Positions 1 through 13,182 of a stretch of 64,000 bases of DNA are shown in pieces (within the stretch, counting starts at the first letter, position 1; every line of letters begins with the position of its first letter). The DNA is from Brevipalpus yothersi (lineage: Eukaryota; Arthropoda; Arachnida; Trombidiformes; Tenuipalpidae). Made by a program: the position numbers and the translations under genes. Under the pieces are notes generated by a model that was given only the letters and a program-made list of their open reading frames with translations, was not told the DNA's origin and did no database searches. The stretch is from the NCBI GenBank assembly GCA_003956705.1, contig QZCP01000258.1:1-64000 (forward strand). The letters run 5' to 3'.

Positions 1-56
<56 letters not shown>
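1..56. repeat. (TC)n microsatellite at window edge
   Basis: Near-pure TC dinucleotide array that probably continues outside the window. One of many CT/GA arrays in this sequence. Confidence 0.95.
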
Positions 57-57
<1 letters not shown>

Positions 58-1183
58 GACAACGCATTACGATTCACTTAAATCGAAAGAAAGAATTTTT
101 TTGTCAGCACTTTCAGTGGTCTCTCTCCATTTTTCGGTCAAATTTTTTAGGTTAACGAACTGTAAATTCTGAGAAAGAGCGAACATATTTCGTTATAGAA
201 AGGCTTTTTCGGATATTTGACCATTTTGGCCGCTGAACTTTGGCCGTTAGTGCCAGACAAAAATGAGAGGAAACATTCGATCACTTACGTACTTACTTTT
301 CAGATCAGTGTCAAATGAATGGTCATTTTGTACCCTTTCGAAAAGAAATGCTCAAAAAACGCCAGCCAAATATTATATATCACCATTATTTTTAGTGTTT
401 CCCGAATAAATATTCATTTTGGATTGTTATTGAAGCTCAAATAACGGGAATTGTGAGCCGATTTTTGGAACCATTTTTGGGAATTTAGGAGAAAAATTGA
501 TTTCGTTTATGTAATCGAAACTTTCAAAGTTTGATGACTATTTAGTGTCCAAGTTAGAGAAATATAAATTGGCACTCATTTTACTGACACATAAAAATAG
601 TATAATATTTATCATCAAGCCTTACTGTACATCAAACATTCATGCATATTCATGGTGTGACTAAAAAAGGAAATGTCTGTGAGTTTTTTCTTCTCGAAAT
701 AGTTTTGGAACTTTAGGTTAGCTTACATATTCATCTCAATTAGAGATGAAAGTCATGAGTAACAATAGTGATGACGATTAATAAGCAATTTATTCGCTTT
801 ACAATAGATTGCAAGCAGTCGATCGAACCACATCGTCATCATTGTCATCTGGTTGATATGTTTCCGGATATCAGCCCAAAATAAGATTAGATTCATATTT
901 TGGAATGTGAAGCATTCGGAATGAAGGGAGGGATTGAATTTTGATATGTATATTGAATGTGAGAAAGAGAGAGAAAATGAGAGGATAAAAAACAAATGAT
1001 CAGTTAGGCAATAGTCTTGGTAACGGTTAAGTCATGCATTGGCAAAGAGAGATCAATACAAATAAATCAAATTACTCATCATAATTGTCTTGTGAAAAAA
1101 AATTAAGCAACCAAAGAAAAATCATTGGGTTTGCGGTGAGCAATCATTCGGAATGGAATTGAGATGATAGTTTCATTTATCAG
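57..1183. other. Intergenic, 3' of the kinesin gene
   Basis: AT-rich sequence with no reading frame that looks coded on either strand. It lies 3' of the minus-strand kinesin gene. The kinesin C-terminus could extend into it if either of two overlapping donor-like sites near 1190-1205 is used, but I found no good downstream exon. Confidence 0.6.
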
Positions 1184-3295
1184 TTAACTATTAGACTTAC
1201 CCAGCTTACCGGATGATGCGATTTGAGATATTATTTGTTGAGCAGAGTCTGGTGTGGTTGTTGAGATAAGCTCTTTGACAAGGTTAACTGGTATCTTAGA
1301 TCTTCCGAAGTGCTCAAAAACATCCACCAGTTTTCGAATGTTTTCCTGGAATGAAAATCGATGAGCTTAGTAAAAAAAATATTCATCAATCTGAGAAAAA
1401 TGAAAGAGAGAGAGAGAAAAGATTTATTAGAAAAGATTGGAAAATCTTTCACACAAACTCAACATCACGTTTTTGAACATTTCTTATCTATCCTATGGAA
1501 TTAATTCATTTACATGTATTTGAATGCAAGATAATCTTCTTTGCTTAGAAAACTCAGCTTAGACACCCTAGTATTATATTCCTCATTTTGGTGATCAAAT
1601 TCATGACTAATTCTGCCTTCCTTTCATTAGCATGATCAATCTAACTTTTTCATACAATCTTGATTCTTTTTCCTTAATTCTTCTGATGAAGAGAGAGGGA
1701 GAGAGAGAAAAATATCCCTCAAGATTGTGTTTATCGATAAAAATCTGCTGATCATCCTGAGAAAATGATATTCGGAAGAGAGAGATGAAAGTGGAAGTAG
1801 AAAAGGAGAGAAAAAAATCAAAGGTTATTCACACTTACGATTCGTTGTTGCTGTCTTGCTTGTTGTTTCTTCATTAACAAAAGTTCAACAATTATACTCT
1901 GCTTATTTGGGTCAACATTTCTTCCATTCATTTTGAAGCCTTGCATAAGATTACTCGCCTGATTAAGAATGTCTTCTTGCATCATTTGTTTGGTTAATCG
2001 GCCAGATTGTTTACTGGTTGCACGTCGAGCCATTTGACGGCCAAGCACTTGAACCAATATATAGCCATCACGAAGATAATCGATCAATGCCTTGGTCACC
2101 GGATTAAAGTGGAACATTTTACGATGATTAAAGTCCGGATTGGAAGTGTCAGATATGGTCTCAGTTTTGGTGTCTTCTTCATCGATAAAAACACGATATT
2201 TACAATAAACATCCTGAGGAAGTGAACATTAAATCACATTGAACACGACATAATACATTGTACATTGATACAGTAACGAGAGAGAGAGAGAAAATGATTA
2301 CCGTAAATCTGGGAGGAAGTCCACGACATCCATGAATTTTGACCACAAAATGGATTTCTTTTCCGATTAATTCTGATGGTGCATCAACATATGCATCATC
2401 CATTTCATCCAATTCACGTCCATCAGCTGAACATGGTACAATCTCTACATTAATTATACCTACTTCAACACCCTTATAATCGGTCACTTCTAATTGTTCC
2501 TTTAATTCTACTTGGAATGCTAATGGCTGTAAAAAAACTTGAGTGATTCCGATAAGAACTTCTGTTCGTGGATCTTCGTAAAATGGATCACGATCCTGGA
2601 AAAGTATGTAAGCATGAGGTATGAACATAAATTAATTAATAATCATTGAGCACTCACTGGAGATGGATTCCAATTTTCTTCTCCATCCTCATGATTTTGA
2701 TATATTTCTTTCATTATGTACAGTCTATTGAAAAATTTCTCTTTTGTCCATAAAAATTCTTGCTCAGTTTCCAGATTAATATACTTGACCATAACCTAAT
2801 TGAATAATAGAATGGAAATTTGGACACTTCAGTGAGGAAACGAGATGGCTTCTTTCATCTTTCCATTTCCGTTTGGAAACGTTGTCAAAGTATCAGCATC
2901 AGAGAATGTTAGCCAATAAAGCTAATCAAGCTGAAAGATTTACTACTGTATCATGCCTATTTATGAGAATATCCATATGGTAGTGGTGTTGTTTTTTTAT
3001 GCTCATATTATTGCCCACAAATAGGATTATCACAGTGATTCCCAAAGTGAGGGAGTACAATGAAGGCTGTATGAATTCAATCATCATATATTTACCGTTA
3101 GCCTGCTGTTTAAGCTATCTGCAATTCAAATTAGGGCTTCTTCATTGGGACAATGAACTCACCATCGATAGTCACTCTTTTCTACTCAACTCAGCATTCC
3201 CATGCATGAGAGACACTATTCGTGTTTCCGGCAGTAGATAATATCTCAAGCAAATATCATGACTCGGAATTCGAGATTCGAGGTAAAGAATTGTG

Positions 3296-3360
<65 letters not shown>

Positions 3361-6300
3361 TTTTCTCGCTGTTCTATTCATTCTTTGTCTTCTTGACATA
3401 AAACATTCCATTCATCTCACAACTTATGTAACTTTCTTCTTTCTGCTCACTTTCTCACTTCTAGTGATACCGTTAAGCTTGCTTATCATGCAAACATATT
3501 CAGAAAGTTCATTCAAGAGAAAACTGGACCCAAGATAATTTCTTGAAAAAGTTATACTCAAGATGTATAACCAAATAAATACACACACACAAATCTGAAT
3601 CTTACCTCTGTTCTTTCACTATTTTTACCCAAAAATGATGAAGCAACCAGAACGATTTCCATCTTAACATTCTTGCCAAGTTCTTGACTGATTGCATTCG
3701 CTTCATCAATTGCGGGTAACATTTCCAATAGACTCTTATTGAGAAGGGCTGTCTCCATGGATTGATCTTCGCCCACAACATCGAAACCCGCCTTAGATGC
3801 GATCTCTTCTTGGGCAAGTTCAAATGTCACTTCGTGAAATGACTTTTTACTCTTTTTCTGATGCATTGGATTGATGAATAAAAATAGCTGAGTTGTACCA
3901 AAAAGTAGCCTGATGATTGAATGAGGGACAGAAGCAAGAAATGAGATGTTGAATAATTATCATTAAATCAAATGGACCATATATTGCATTTTTGCCTATC
4001 AACATGACCACCCACCTATCATTATGATTAAGTTGAACTTTATTGGTCACAGGATCTCCATTCAAAAGAATTCGACAATCATCTGATGAACGCTCTAATA
4101 TGACCGTATCATTGTCTTTACGATATATGTTGGCATGATGATCTTGAATACTTGGACCATGAAGCATTATATTGCACTTGTCTCCTTTGCCCAATCGATT
4201 GGCTCCTTTTCGAATAATGTGGACAATTTTTCCCGATAATTGTTCATCAAAATTTAGATTAGATAAAAATGGATTACATCTTTTGTCTTTCTCTAATTTC
4301 TCTCGATCAGCTTCCGTATAATCACTTTCCTCTTGGCGACGCTTTTCTAGAAGCTTTTCTTCATATGATTGCTTCATCTCAACCATTTGACGTTCATTTT
4401 CAGCCATCAGAGCCTTCATTTCTTCTTCGAATTTTCTTCTCATATCATGTAGATCTATAGAGAGAGAAAAAAAATTTCAAGGGCGATAATAGAAGTATAG
4501 TGCTCTTCCGGTGAAAATATTGTTATCAACATGTATTCTCACACATACATACATACTAAATCAATTAGAAGAAACAACATTAGGCATGAGATATTTTCGA
4601 AGGCCATATCAATATTATTTCTCTCCAAAGTTATTACTTTTTTTGTGGTACAGATATTTCAATCTTATCTCTCTATCTCCAGTTTCTTACTCAAGATGCA
4701 ATAAGAAGGGGAAACTAAAGTCATTAATATCATTAACTATGAATGGAAAACTAAATAATGGTTCCTATTGTATCCACCAATTTGCATTGGAATTACTATC
4801 GATGATGGTGATGGAACTAATATACATATACCTCACTATTCATCGGTGATTAGTGGCTTATGATAGTCAAGAGATAGAAGAATACACAGTAGTCTCTTCT
4901 GGTTGGAAAAAAAATCGATCTGATGGCAGCATGCGATACTTTTTGGATCCCTACTCTTTTTTTATTAGAATATGATGGATGGTGAAATTAGTTTCGATAT
5001 GGTGAAGTAAATCAAACATACACGTATACACACACACACAAACACTTGATACATGTATATGCATGTATATTGGAATGAGATGCTTACCATTCTCCGATAA
5101 ACTTGGATTCTCTCCGGGAAGTTCAACGACTCCTCGTTCAAGAGTTCGCTTCAAGCGATCATTTTCCTCTCTCAATTGTCGTAAAAGCTTATCTGTGGAA
5201 CTTTCGTTCACAGTTGCATGAACTCGAATTCGCTTGGCTCGATCAGCTAGAAGGGTTGTAAAAAGAAGAAGAAGAAGAAGAGGAAAAAGATGAGGAAGAA
5301 GATGATACCAGAAATAAGATTATTTATCGCATCATCATGAATATTTTCTTTTTTTTTCCACAAAACTGTGTAACAAGCCTTGCAATTATGCCAATTGAAT
5401 GCAACATTTTTTACAAATACATGATGCATAAATTATCTGCTACTTTGAACATATGAATTTTTCTTGAAAAATTTTTTCTCCACTCACCGTATCGAAGTGT
5501 AGATAATGTTTCATCATAATTAATGTCAGCTGGACTGATTGTTGCTATCATAACGGTCTTGCTATTGCCGGCAAGTACATTCATGAGTAATCGAGTTAAC
5601 ACGGAATCTCTGTAAGGCACTATCAAATGAAGTAAAATTCACATAATTAATTGAGATGATCACGATTTTTTTACTTCTCCTTCTTTTTTTTCATCATTTT
5701 TCTTCACCTCTTATACTTTTATCGCTACTCTTCTCAGCCAAAGCTTGAATACAATTGCCAAGGCATGAAAGTGATTGATTTATAGATACTCCTTCCTTAA
5801 GGCGATCACCAATGGCCATAGTTCCTGATAGACGTTCACTTAGGAATGGAGGGAATAGTTAATTTAATTATTATGAACTTTTCAGATTGTATAAATAAGC
5901 CAGGATAGATGAAGCAAAATATTTCCATCCCCTTGAAAGTACATTTACCTTCCAGCTAGATCAACCAGATGAATAATTGAAGATCGAGATGTTTCATGAC
6001 CATATGAATTGCGAACTCTTTGAGAGATATGAATTTGAACTATTGTATGGGCTCGAGAGCTACTTTCATTCATGTTTGTGGAAGCAATACTTCTGAAGGT
6101 GGTTCCTTCCTCAATTTTATCTTCAATTTCCTTCTTATTGGTTACCAGAAAATTTTTAAGGCCCTCAGCTGAATAAAATGAATAAGGATTGAAAAGAAGA
6201 GAGAAAAAAAGTCATAAGCATTGATAAAGTAGGAAGTAATTGAGATCAAAATCTACTCTTGCATTGAGCTCATTATTAATTTAACAGTTAGATTGTACAC

Positions 6301-8530
6301 TATGCTGAGTAAGAGTGAATAATTGATGAAAAATGTACACTTTTTGACAGAGCTTATCGAATGAAAATTATCATTCTAAATTTACTTTGTATATATGTAT
6401 AAATATAAATATGCACATGAATGTGAGCAAAACTCACCGTAAAATCCTTTGGATGGATGTTCACGAACTTTGAGACCTTTCTTTTTCGCTGATACTGATA
6501 CTGAAGTGTCAGTATTAAGCAGATCACGAACCACTTCATTGTAAATCTCAAGCATACTTATGTGAACCTCAATTCTGGTATTGTCACCAGCTTGTTTTCG
6601 ATGATCTATGGTTTCGAAAAGTTCACTACACAGCCTGGGGACAATTCCTATGATGAAAAAAGTGTTGAAATGGTAAATTTTCACCCACAGATTGTGAATT
6701 GCCTTTCGATTGTACCTTTATTGGCACCAAAACCAATAACTGTGTATGATTTGCCTGTTCCTGTTTGACCGTATGCAAAAATGGCTGCATTGTAGCCATC
6801 CATTGCATCTCTGAGAACTGTCTTTCCAAGATCATCGTAAACTTTTTCCTGGATTCAAATCAGATATATCATCGATAAATAAGCATAAATATCAACTCAG
6901 TTGAGCTTGAGAATCCTGAAAATCGAATTGAAAATTCATGCTTTGAACAGGATTGCTGTTTTCAGAAATTCTTAAATTCTTAATGGGCTCTTATTGTTGA
7001 TATTTCAATCTCTGGACCATTCTTTGCATTCCACTAAATTTCTAATTTCAATCTCAAGATTATCTGTGATTATTGATTAATGGAGGTAATTCGTATTGGG
7101 AGTGAATCAAGCATTAGCACTCAAGTTTCCTGTGAGAAACTAATGAATTGGAAGCTTATCTTAATATTCAAATGCCTGGAGATTCTGAATCTGTACATGA
7201 TGCCTCTTGATCACGATATAGCTTGGATAAATTGAGTGAAAATTGGGATTTTTTCATCAAGAGATCCTAACTGTATTTGGTCGTTGCAATCAGATTTTTT
7301 TCTGGATTTAATTGGATTCTTTCTCACTGAGCTATTTCGATGAATTGAAGAGTTTAAAAAGGTATGTTACTATAACATTAGCAAATCAGAAATCTCAGCT
7401 ATAGATTCTTCTGAGATAATCCAAAGTTCCAATCTTCATTTGAAATCTACTGACCTGATCAACGTATTTGAAGCCGTTAAAGTGTGAATTATCAGCTCGA
7501 CAAACGGCTCCTTCCTTGGTTTCAATGAAACCATCATGTGACCAATAACTATAATCAAAAGTGAACTTTTTTGGCTCATCTCGCGGATTATTAGGATTGT
7601 AGAGAATGGTAGTGTTCTCTTCCATGTCCACAATACATCGTGCATTTCGATGCTTTTCGCGTTGATTGTGTTTTGGAGAGAAAAGTTTAATTAAGGAAAA
7701 TATGCAAAATTTTTTCGAAAAAATTATCAATCAACAATAGACAAGAGTGAATGATTGATGCGGATTAGTTTGAAGAAAAAGAGCTCGAGAAAAAAAGAGT
7801 AATTTTCAAATTGATTACAGTACTTTATCATTTTCGTGTTCAATTTAATTGAATTGTCCTTCCTTTCCATGCATTTGAGCCATGTTATCATACTTTCACT
7901 TCATCACTTTCATTTCGAAACAGAACCTCAGTCTAATGGATAGCTATTCTTATGCTGGATTCCTGGACAATATTGAAGTGTATTATTATCATAGAGAATG
8001 AAATTGCGTGTGATGATTATGTGGAGCATATATTCTGATAGCGTGATAATTTTGGCCATCATACCAGAGGACATTGAGAAAGAGAAAGAGAGAGAGAATG
8101 GACAATATCCGGAGCGAGGATTCGGATGAATTCCTGGGGGTTAAGGTGAAGTCAGAGCTTGCCATACTGAATCTTGAAATAGTATAATGATTAAGGGTAG
8201 ACAAGGATCAGTCAAATCTTCTTCACATGACTGATCTTAGTCTTACTAAAATTATATTCCAATTCTCTGATGCTTCCACACGATATTAGCAAGAATGTGA
8301 AGCAAGTGAAAGAGAGACAAAAAACCAGACTAACTAAGCATAATCAACTCTGATCTGAGAGAAAAACATTTTTGGGAAAGGGTTCATTATCAAGATAGCA
8401 TCAACTTCACTTGGGTCAGATTATTGACATTTGTGTGTATATTAGCATTGTTTAAGCAGGAAAAGGATATGAATGGTCTGACTCGAACTGCAACTTTTAT
8501 GTGATCCGAACTAGCGGACATAACAGACAT
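1184..8530 (-). CDS. KIF28P/KLP-6-type kinesin-3 motor protein, 14 exons
   Basis: Microtubule plus-end motor of the kinesin-3 family, closest in my reading to KIF28P/KLP-6. Exons in transcript order: 8530-8471, 7667-7455, 6848-6716, 6647-6438, 6168-5949, 5838-5708, 5619-5488, 5246-5088, 4454-4016, 3909-3606, 2795-2658, 2595-2302, 2213-1839, 1345-1184; all phases agree and give 989 residues. Visible: the first motor strand (IKVAVRVRPF, residues 11-20), P-loop GQTGTGKS (about 118-125), switch I region NMNESSSRAH, switch II DLAGSER, the neck motif LSTLRYADRAKRIR, a charged coiled coil (about 425-475), an FHA domain (about 495-580), and a KIF1B/C2-like region (about 680-870). FDYSYWSHDGF near the N-terminus is typical of the KIF28 group. 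The start is ATG 8530 in context CAACCATGTC. Intron 1 (7668-8470) has AT-AC ends; the other introns are GT-AG. The C-terminal end is the least certain part. Confidence 0.9.
3297..3358. repeat. (CT)n microsatellite in a kinesin intron
   Basis: 62-base pure CT array inside the intron 2796-3605 of the kinesin gene, read as (AG)n in the transcript. Confidence 0.95.
7668..8470 (-). other. Probable U12-type AT-AC intron of the kinesin gene
   Basis: On the minus strand the intron begins ATATCCTTTT directly after ...AGACCATTC and ends AAAACAC directly before AATCAACGC. TTTTCCTTAAT at 7700-7690 matches the U12 branch-point consensus, with the branch A about 23 nt from the 3' end. Removing it joins RVRPF to NQREK, the canonical kinesin sequence, in frame. 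No AG lies at a usable position before NQREK, so a normal GT-AG intron cannot give this join. Confidence 0.8.
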
Positions 8531-10259
8531 GGTTGATTCGAATTCCTTACAACTTCTGATTGGTTGAAGACACTGATGTTAGATGATATTTTCTGTAGGA
8601 ATGTTTACACTAGATGAAATTCAAAGACGGAGAAATAAAAAAAAGTGGGACCACTTGGAAAAATCAAGAATATTCCCTGAACAGCGATCTTATATTGGAT
8701 TTTTTTTCAACTTTTCCACTCAAATCATCAAAGAATTGATCAAAACATGCTAAGAATTTGGTGACAATGATGGCACATTGACGAAAATATGATGATCAAT
8801 TGGCATCGTATCGATGGATGTGATTACATTTTGTTGGCTTAATCTGAGCGCCAAACCAATGTATCGTGAGATTTTTTTCACCTGAGTTTGTGACAGAGAG
8901 ATTGTTTTGATCATTCGAATAGCTCATTCAATCTCCTGGGAAACTCAATTCGTTTTGGCGTCACAAGTGACCCAGAGAAATTGGTGGCTGAAAGAGGAAG
9001 AAGAGAGAAAGAGAGAGAGAGAGAGAAGAGAAATATTCAAACTATTCTCTCTCCATCGAACTCTTTTTTTTGGTTTTTTTGTTCTCACTTTCCTTTCTTT
9101 GAGTGTCAATTAAGTTTTTGCTTGTGTATATCACCTTTTTCCCATGAACAGGAGAATCTTATTCGGGAAATGTTTCAAGGAAGTCTCTCCTACTGGGTGA
9201 CGATATGTATTGCTCTTTCTGATCATCTCTTTGACCACCAATTTTGAACTATTTTTGGCGAATTGAAAATCTACCGAAAATCTTTCTGCTTAAGAGTTTC
9301 ACAAATCTATTCTAACACTTTTTCCACATTTTTCAATAAATGATTAAGGCTGGGGGGTGATATTTCCCAGTGCCCTGAATGTAAGTCAAGAAAAAATGAC
9401 CATTGAGCCAACAGATTTAACTTCTAGACTAAGTTCTTAGATCGAAATATCATAAAGGTTTGAGTCATGTTGAATGATGGGAAATGAATAATCACTAGTA
9501 TAGCTTACAGCAATTGAGAGATAATTTACAGAGATGTATAACATGTATTAAATGTTAAAATTTTAATCAATACAATGAAGTGAAAAAATTAGAGGAGAAA
9601 ATAAATCTCTCCCGATTCTAATGAAAATTGTGGTTTCCATTGAAAAGAAAAATATGAGCACCTCAAATTAGCATTTAAACAATGAACTGCAAAACTGATC
9701 GAAAATTTAACCCACTAAAAATCAAGAATCAGTTTGATCAGGTAGTTATCAGTCTGAAAAATCATACTCAATACGATTTGAATAGTTAGAAATTTACTAA
9801 GGTTTTATAATTTGCTTATGATTGAAAAATTTGTAATTAACATATTCTTTTCCAAGATTTTTTTTTTCGTTTCAATGCAAAAACACTGATTGTTCAAGAA
9901 CCAAATTACATGATATCAGTGGATGTCGATTAAATACAATGTAATTTCATCTTCCAATTCATGCTTACACTAGCTGTTTGGTGGCGCCGAAAATGAGAAT
10001 GAATATTGGACATGATCATTGATCATGTATGTCTATTGATGGGTGTAAACAAGGATTAATTTTGTGTCGGCAATTGAATTGAGGTGTGTGTTGTGTGTGT
10101 TGTGTGTTGTTTGGTGGTGGTGGAAGAAAAATTTACACCGGAAACTTGGTTTTAATCAACATACTTTCATCCGATTGCTTAATCATTTTGTTGATTCGAT
10201 ATTCAAGTTTGTTTTGATTTTCACAAACCAGTGTGATATATACATACATACACATTGTG
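8531..10259. other. Intergenic between kinesin and Arpc5 (divergent)
   Basis: No coding signal. It is the shared upstream region of two divergently transcribed genes. It holds a short GA stretch near 9008-9030 and, about 230 nt before Arpc5, a 19-base inverted repeat at 10010-10028 (9-base arms around one base). Confidence 0.6.
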
Positions 10260-10715
10260 ATGGCTTCATCTGTCAGTCATACGTTCCGAAAGCTTGATGT
10301 AGATCAATTGAATGAGGATCTTTTTAAAGATGAAGACGCCAATGAATTAAGTTCACCAGCATCGGTGGTCGATGAGAAAGAGATTCTCAAATTATCATCA
10401 TCTGGTCGCCATTTGGAAGCCATTCAGGCAGTGCTCGCCCTCAAGCCGCAAACATCAACCAATCCATCAGTTAAAGAGACTGCATTCAATTTGATGATGC
10501 AGTTGATGACCAGAACTAAAGCTGCCGAAATTGGTGAAATTATAAACAAATTAGACGTTAATCAGATTGATTTGGTGATGAAATATATTTACAAAGGTTT
10601 CGAAAATCCTGTTGATGGTAGTTCGGCAATACTACTTGTGTGGCATCAGAAAGCTTTCGAAAAAGGTGGCCATGGATGTATAGTAAGAGTGCTAACTGAT
10701 TGGAAAAGAGTTTGA
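10260..10715 (+). CDS. Arpc5: Actin-related protein 2/3 complex subunit 5 (p16-ARC)
   Basis: Small subunit of the Arp2/3 complex, which nucleates branched actin filaments. Single exon of 151 residues, the usual family length. Family features seen: an N-terminal FRKLDVDQ segment, an acidic stretch, then the helical core with LEAIQAVLALKP, VKETAFNLMMQLM and the C-terminal block WHQKAFEKGGHGCIVRVLTDWK. The start is the first Met of the family-like sequence; a longer out-of-frame reading frame upstream is not part of it. It converges with nxf1, leaving 266 bases between the stop codons. Codon use is AT-leaning like its neighbours and nothing looks broken. Confidence 0.96.
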   Translation: MASSVSHTFRKLDVDQLNEDLFKDEDANELSSPASVVDEKEILKLSSSGRHLEAIQAVLALKPQTSTNPSVKETAFNLMMQLMTRTKAAEIGEIINKLDVNQIDLVMKYIYKGFENPVDGSSAILLVWHQKAFEKGGHGCIVRVLTDWKRV

Positions 10716-10965
10716 TTGTCAATCTATTTCAGGATATAGTTAACACTCATACATAACCATTTTGGAGAAAATTACACACTCCATTTACGTCGATTCCTTT
10801 TTGTACTCTTTTCCATTGTTTCGTTATCTGTGCCTGTTGGCGCGGATAACTTTTGAAATTGAGAGCTTGTCAAAAATAACAGACAGAAATACCCAAGATC
10901 ATTATGACAAATCATGATTCTCCGAATAATTTCAAAGGGAATTCAATATATAGATATATGATTTT

Positions 10966-10971
10966 TTTATT
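10966..10971 (-). terminator. Poly(A) signal for nxf1
   Basis: AATAAA on the minus strand about 10 nt after the nxf1 stop codon. Position is close for a 3' UTR, so a more distal signal may also be used. Confidence 0.4.
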
Positions 10972-10981
10972 TACAGAAAAA

Positions 10982-13182
10982 TTATCCAGACATTAAGAAA
11001 GCTTCAGGTGGTATCTTTCCTTCTGCATTCAGTGTTGCAAAAATTTGAAGTGATCTATCAATATCAAAACCGTTCTCTTCTAAACATCGTTCAGAATACC
11101 ACTGGTTCATTTTAGTCATTTGAGAAAATGTTTGTATTAAATTAGATTTTTCTATCGTAACAGGCGGAGCAGGGCTTTCATCCATTCCTTTGTCCAATGA
11201 CAAGCTGGCGAAACTACTGGCATTGAAACTTTCACTGGTGACGACTTCTACAATCGATTTTCGATTCATAGAGTTTCTGTATTTGTGAACTTGATCTTGT
11301 GTGCTAGTAGAGATGACCAGAATATCGTTGATGATAACATAACCCTGTCCATGAGGAATAACGATGAATGTTCGTGCAAAAGAACGGAGATTGACTTGTT
11401 TTTTGTTCGTTTCTCTGTATAAACCATTAACACATATGGTAAAAAAGCTATCCTTTATGTATAAGGGGACATCGATTATGATGGTTTCAGACAGATGATA
11501 AGTTGAGGGAAGTTTTTGAAGAGTTTCAACGGTCGCTATTCTACCGCGATGTAGAGTTTCTGAGGTGTCTATGAGTGGATTTTGACCCCTGGAAGAGAGA
11601 AGATTTCGATCACCGTTTCTCACAAGACCATTGAAAGGGGCATATCTGAATGAAAAAAGAATTTATGAGAGGACCGATAAACCTCGTGTTTTCACCGGTA
11701 ACTTACTTGTTTTGCTTTTGGTTGTTTGCTATGCTATACGAAAAAACTGCATCATCGTGGTAAGCAGCCTGCAATGGAGATCTATCGTCCGAATCATAAA
11801 TCTTATAATATTGATCTAAGAATTGGCCGACAAAAGATTTGATCTCATCGGCTATACAATGACCCTGAAATGAAAAGAATATTGACAGCATTTTAGTAAG
11901 CTCACTGGTGATTCAGATAGATGATTACTCACATAAACTGATGGGATTTCACCTCCACCGATATCAAAACCAATGGCCGGAGGCAGCTCAGCTGAGTCCT
12001 AGAAAAAATTCAAGGTGTTGAAAATGGCAACAAACTTTCTCTTTTTTAAAAAAGAGAGATTTTCTTATACTCACAAGTTTAATAACTTTGGGAAATTTAG
12101 ACCGTATGAATGTCATCAATGTGGTACGTTCGGTTTCACTGAAAACTTTAGCGAATGGATTTCCTTCGATGATCAATTCTTGAAGGTCTGGAGTTTGTAA
12201 ATTGTTGAGTTCATATGATTTTTTGATCTATAAACAAAGATTAATCATCAGATGAGAATACTATTGTGCTTGCATCAAAAATTTTACTCACTTTGTTATG
12301 AGAAATGTCAAGAGCTTTGATATCTAATTTCATATCAGGGTGAGAAAAAGGTCTGAGGTTTTCCAGATTGTTGTGAGAAAAGTTCAAACAAATGATGTTC
12401 GGAAAGTTTGAAATCATCAAACGGAGTACCATGGATAAAGTGAATGGCTTGTTGAGCGGTACATGAAGATTTGCTTCCATCAGAAGGGGATCATGAGTGA
12501 AATTTGACAAGTTCAGGTAATTATCGCTAACAGAATAACGGGTCCTCATAGCTTGAAGAATCTTTGCTCTCGTTTCAACATCATCCGGTGGCAAAGGTAT
12601 GTTGTCAGGAGAAACATATACACGAAGTTGAACACGATTGGAGTCGTACAGTCTCCGATTGAAGGCTCGAAAAGTTTCCTGATCAGCGGATACCACCCAA
12701 AACACAACGCTATCTTGTTCCCAATGAAAATTGTACATAACAGGAGGAGGACCGAATATACGAGTAATTTGCTCTATTAAACTTTCTTTAGTACATTGGC
12801 GTGCTTTTGGAATGACCACTTTAAACCATTCGGCATTTACAACGGCAGCTGGACGTTTAACGAAACCAACTCTGTCTCTCCACTTATTATTATAGGTAAC
12901 CTTTCGATCAGACAACTGAACACTTCGAGAGCCATCTGAATGGAGCGTAAATTTTGGACCATCATGATGGTGTGCATTATTATATTTGGGACCGTCATGA
13001 TGCACAGTGTATTTGGTATTTTTCACATATTTTGAATCGTTATTGAAATGAAATCCTCTACCCTGATGATGATTGTGATTCGGATTGTTTGATTTACGAT
13101 CCCATCGGGCAAAGCGTCCACCACCACCACTATAAGACTGTTGTTGATAATAAGATGTATCAGAAAACATATTCGTGCACAT
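10982..13182 (-). CDS. nxf1: Nuclear RNA export factor 1 (TAP family), 5 exons
   Basis: Main mRNA export receptor; carries mature mRNA through nuclear pores, normally as a heterodimer with NXT1/p15. Exons in transcript order: 13182-12292, 12227-12075, 11998-11933, 11864-11707, 11645-10982; phases agree, about 643 residues. Domains in order: Arg/Gly/His-rich N-terminal tail (RNA and adaptor binding), RRM-like domain starting WFKVVIPKARQ (about 120-200), leucine-rich repeats (LICLNFSHNNLENL, LDISHNK), NTF2-like domain (SFVGQFLDQYYKIYDSDDRSP onward), and the C-terminal UBA-like domain with NQWYSERCLEENGFDIDRS, which binds FG nucleoporins. The start is uncertain: Met at 13182 or 13170 opens this exon, but an upstream coding exon (an ATG next to a GTGAGT donor near 13260) is possible. 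Confidence 0.94.

Noticed and set aside
7395..7730. Open frame starting MIIFSKKFCIF as the kinesin N-terminus
   Set aside because: It reads into the intron. The true motor start (IKVAVRVRPF) is at 8500-8471, joined through AT-AC splice sites; the residues before NQREK are intronic.
10064..10297. Frame overlapping the Arpc5 start
   Set aside because: Different reading frame; Arpc5 family sequence begins at ATG 10260.
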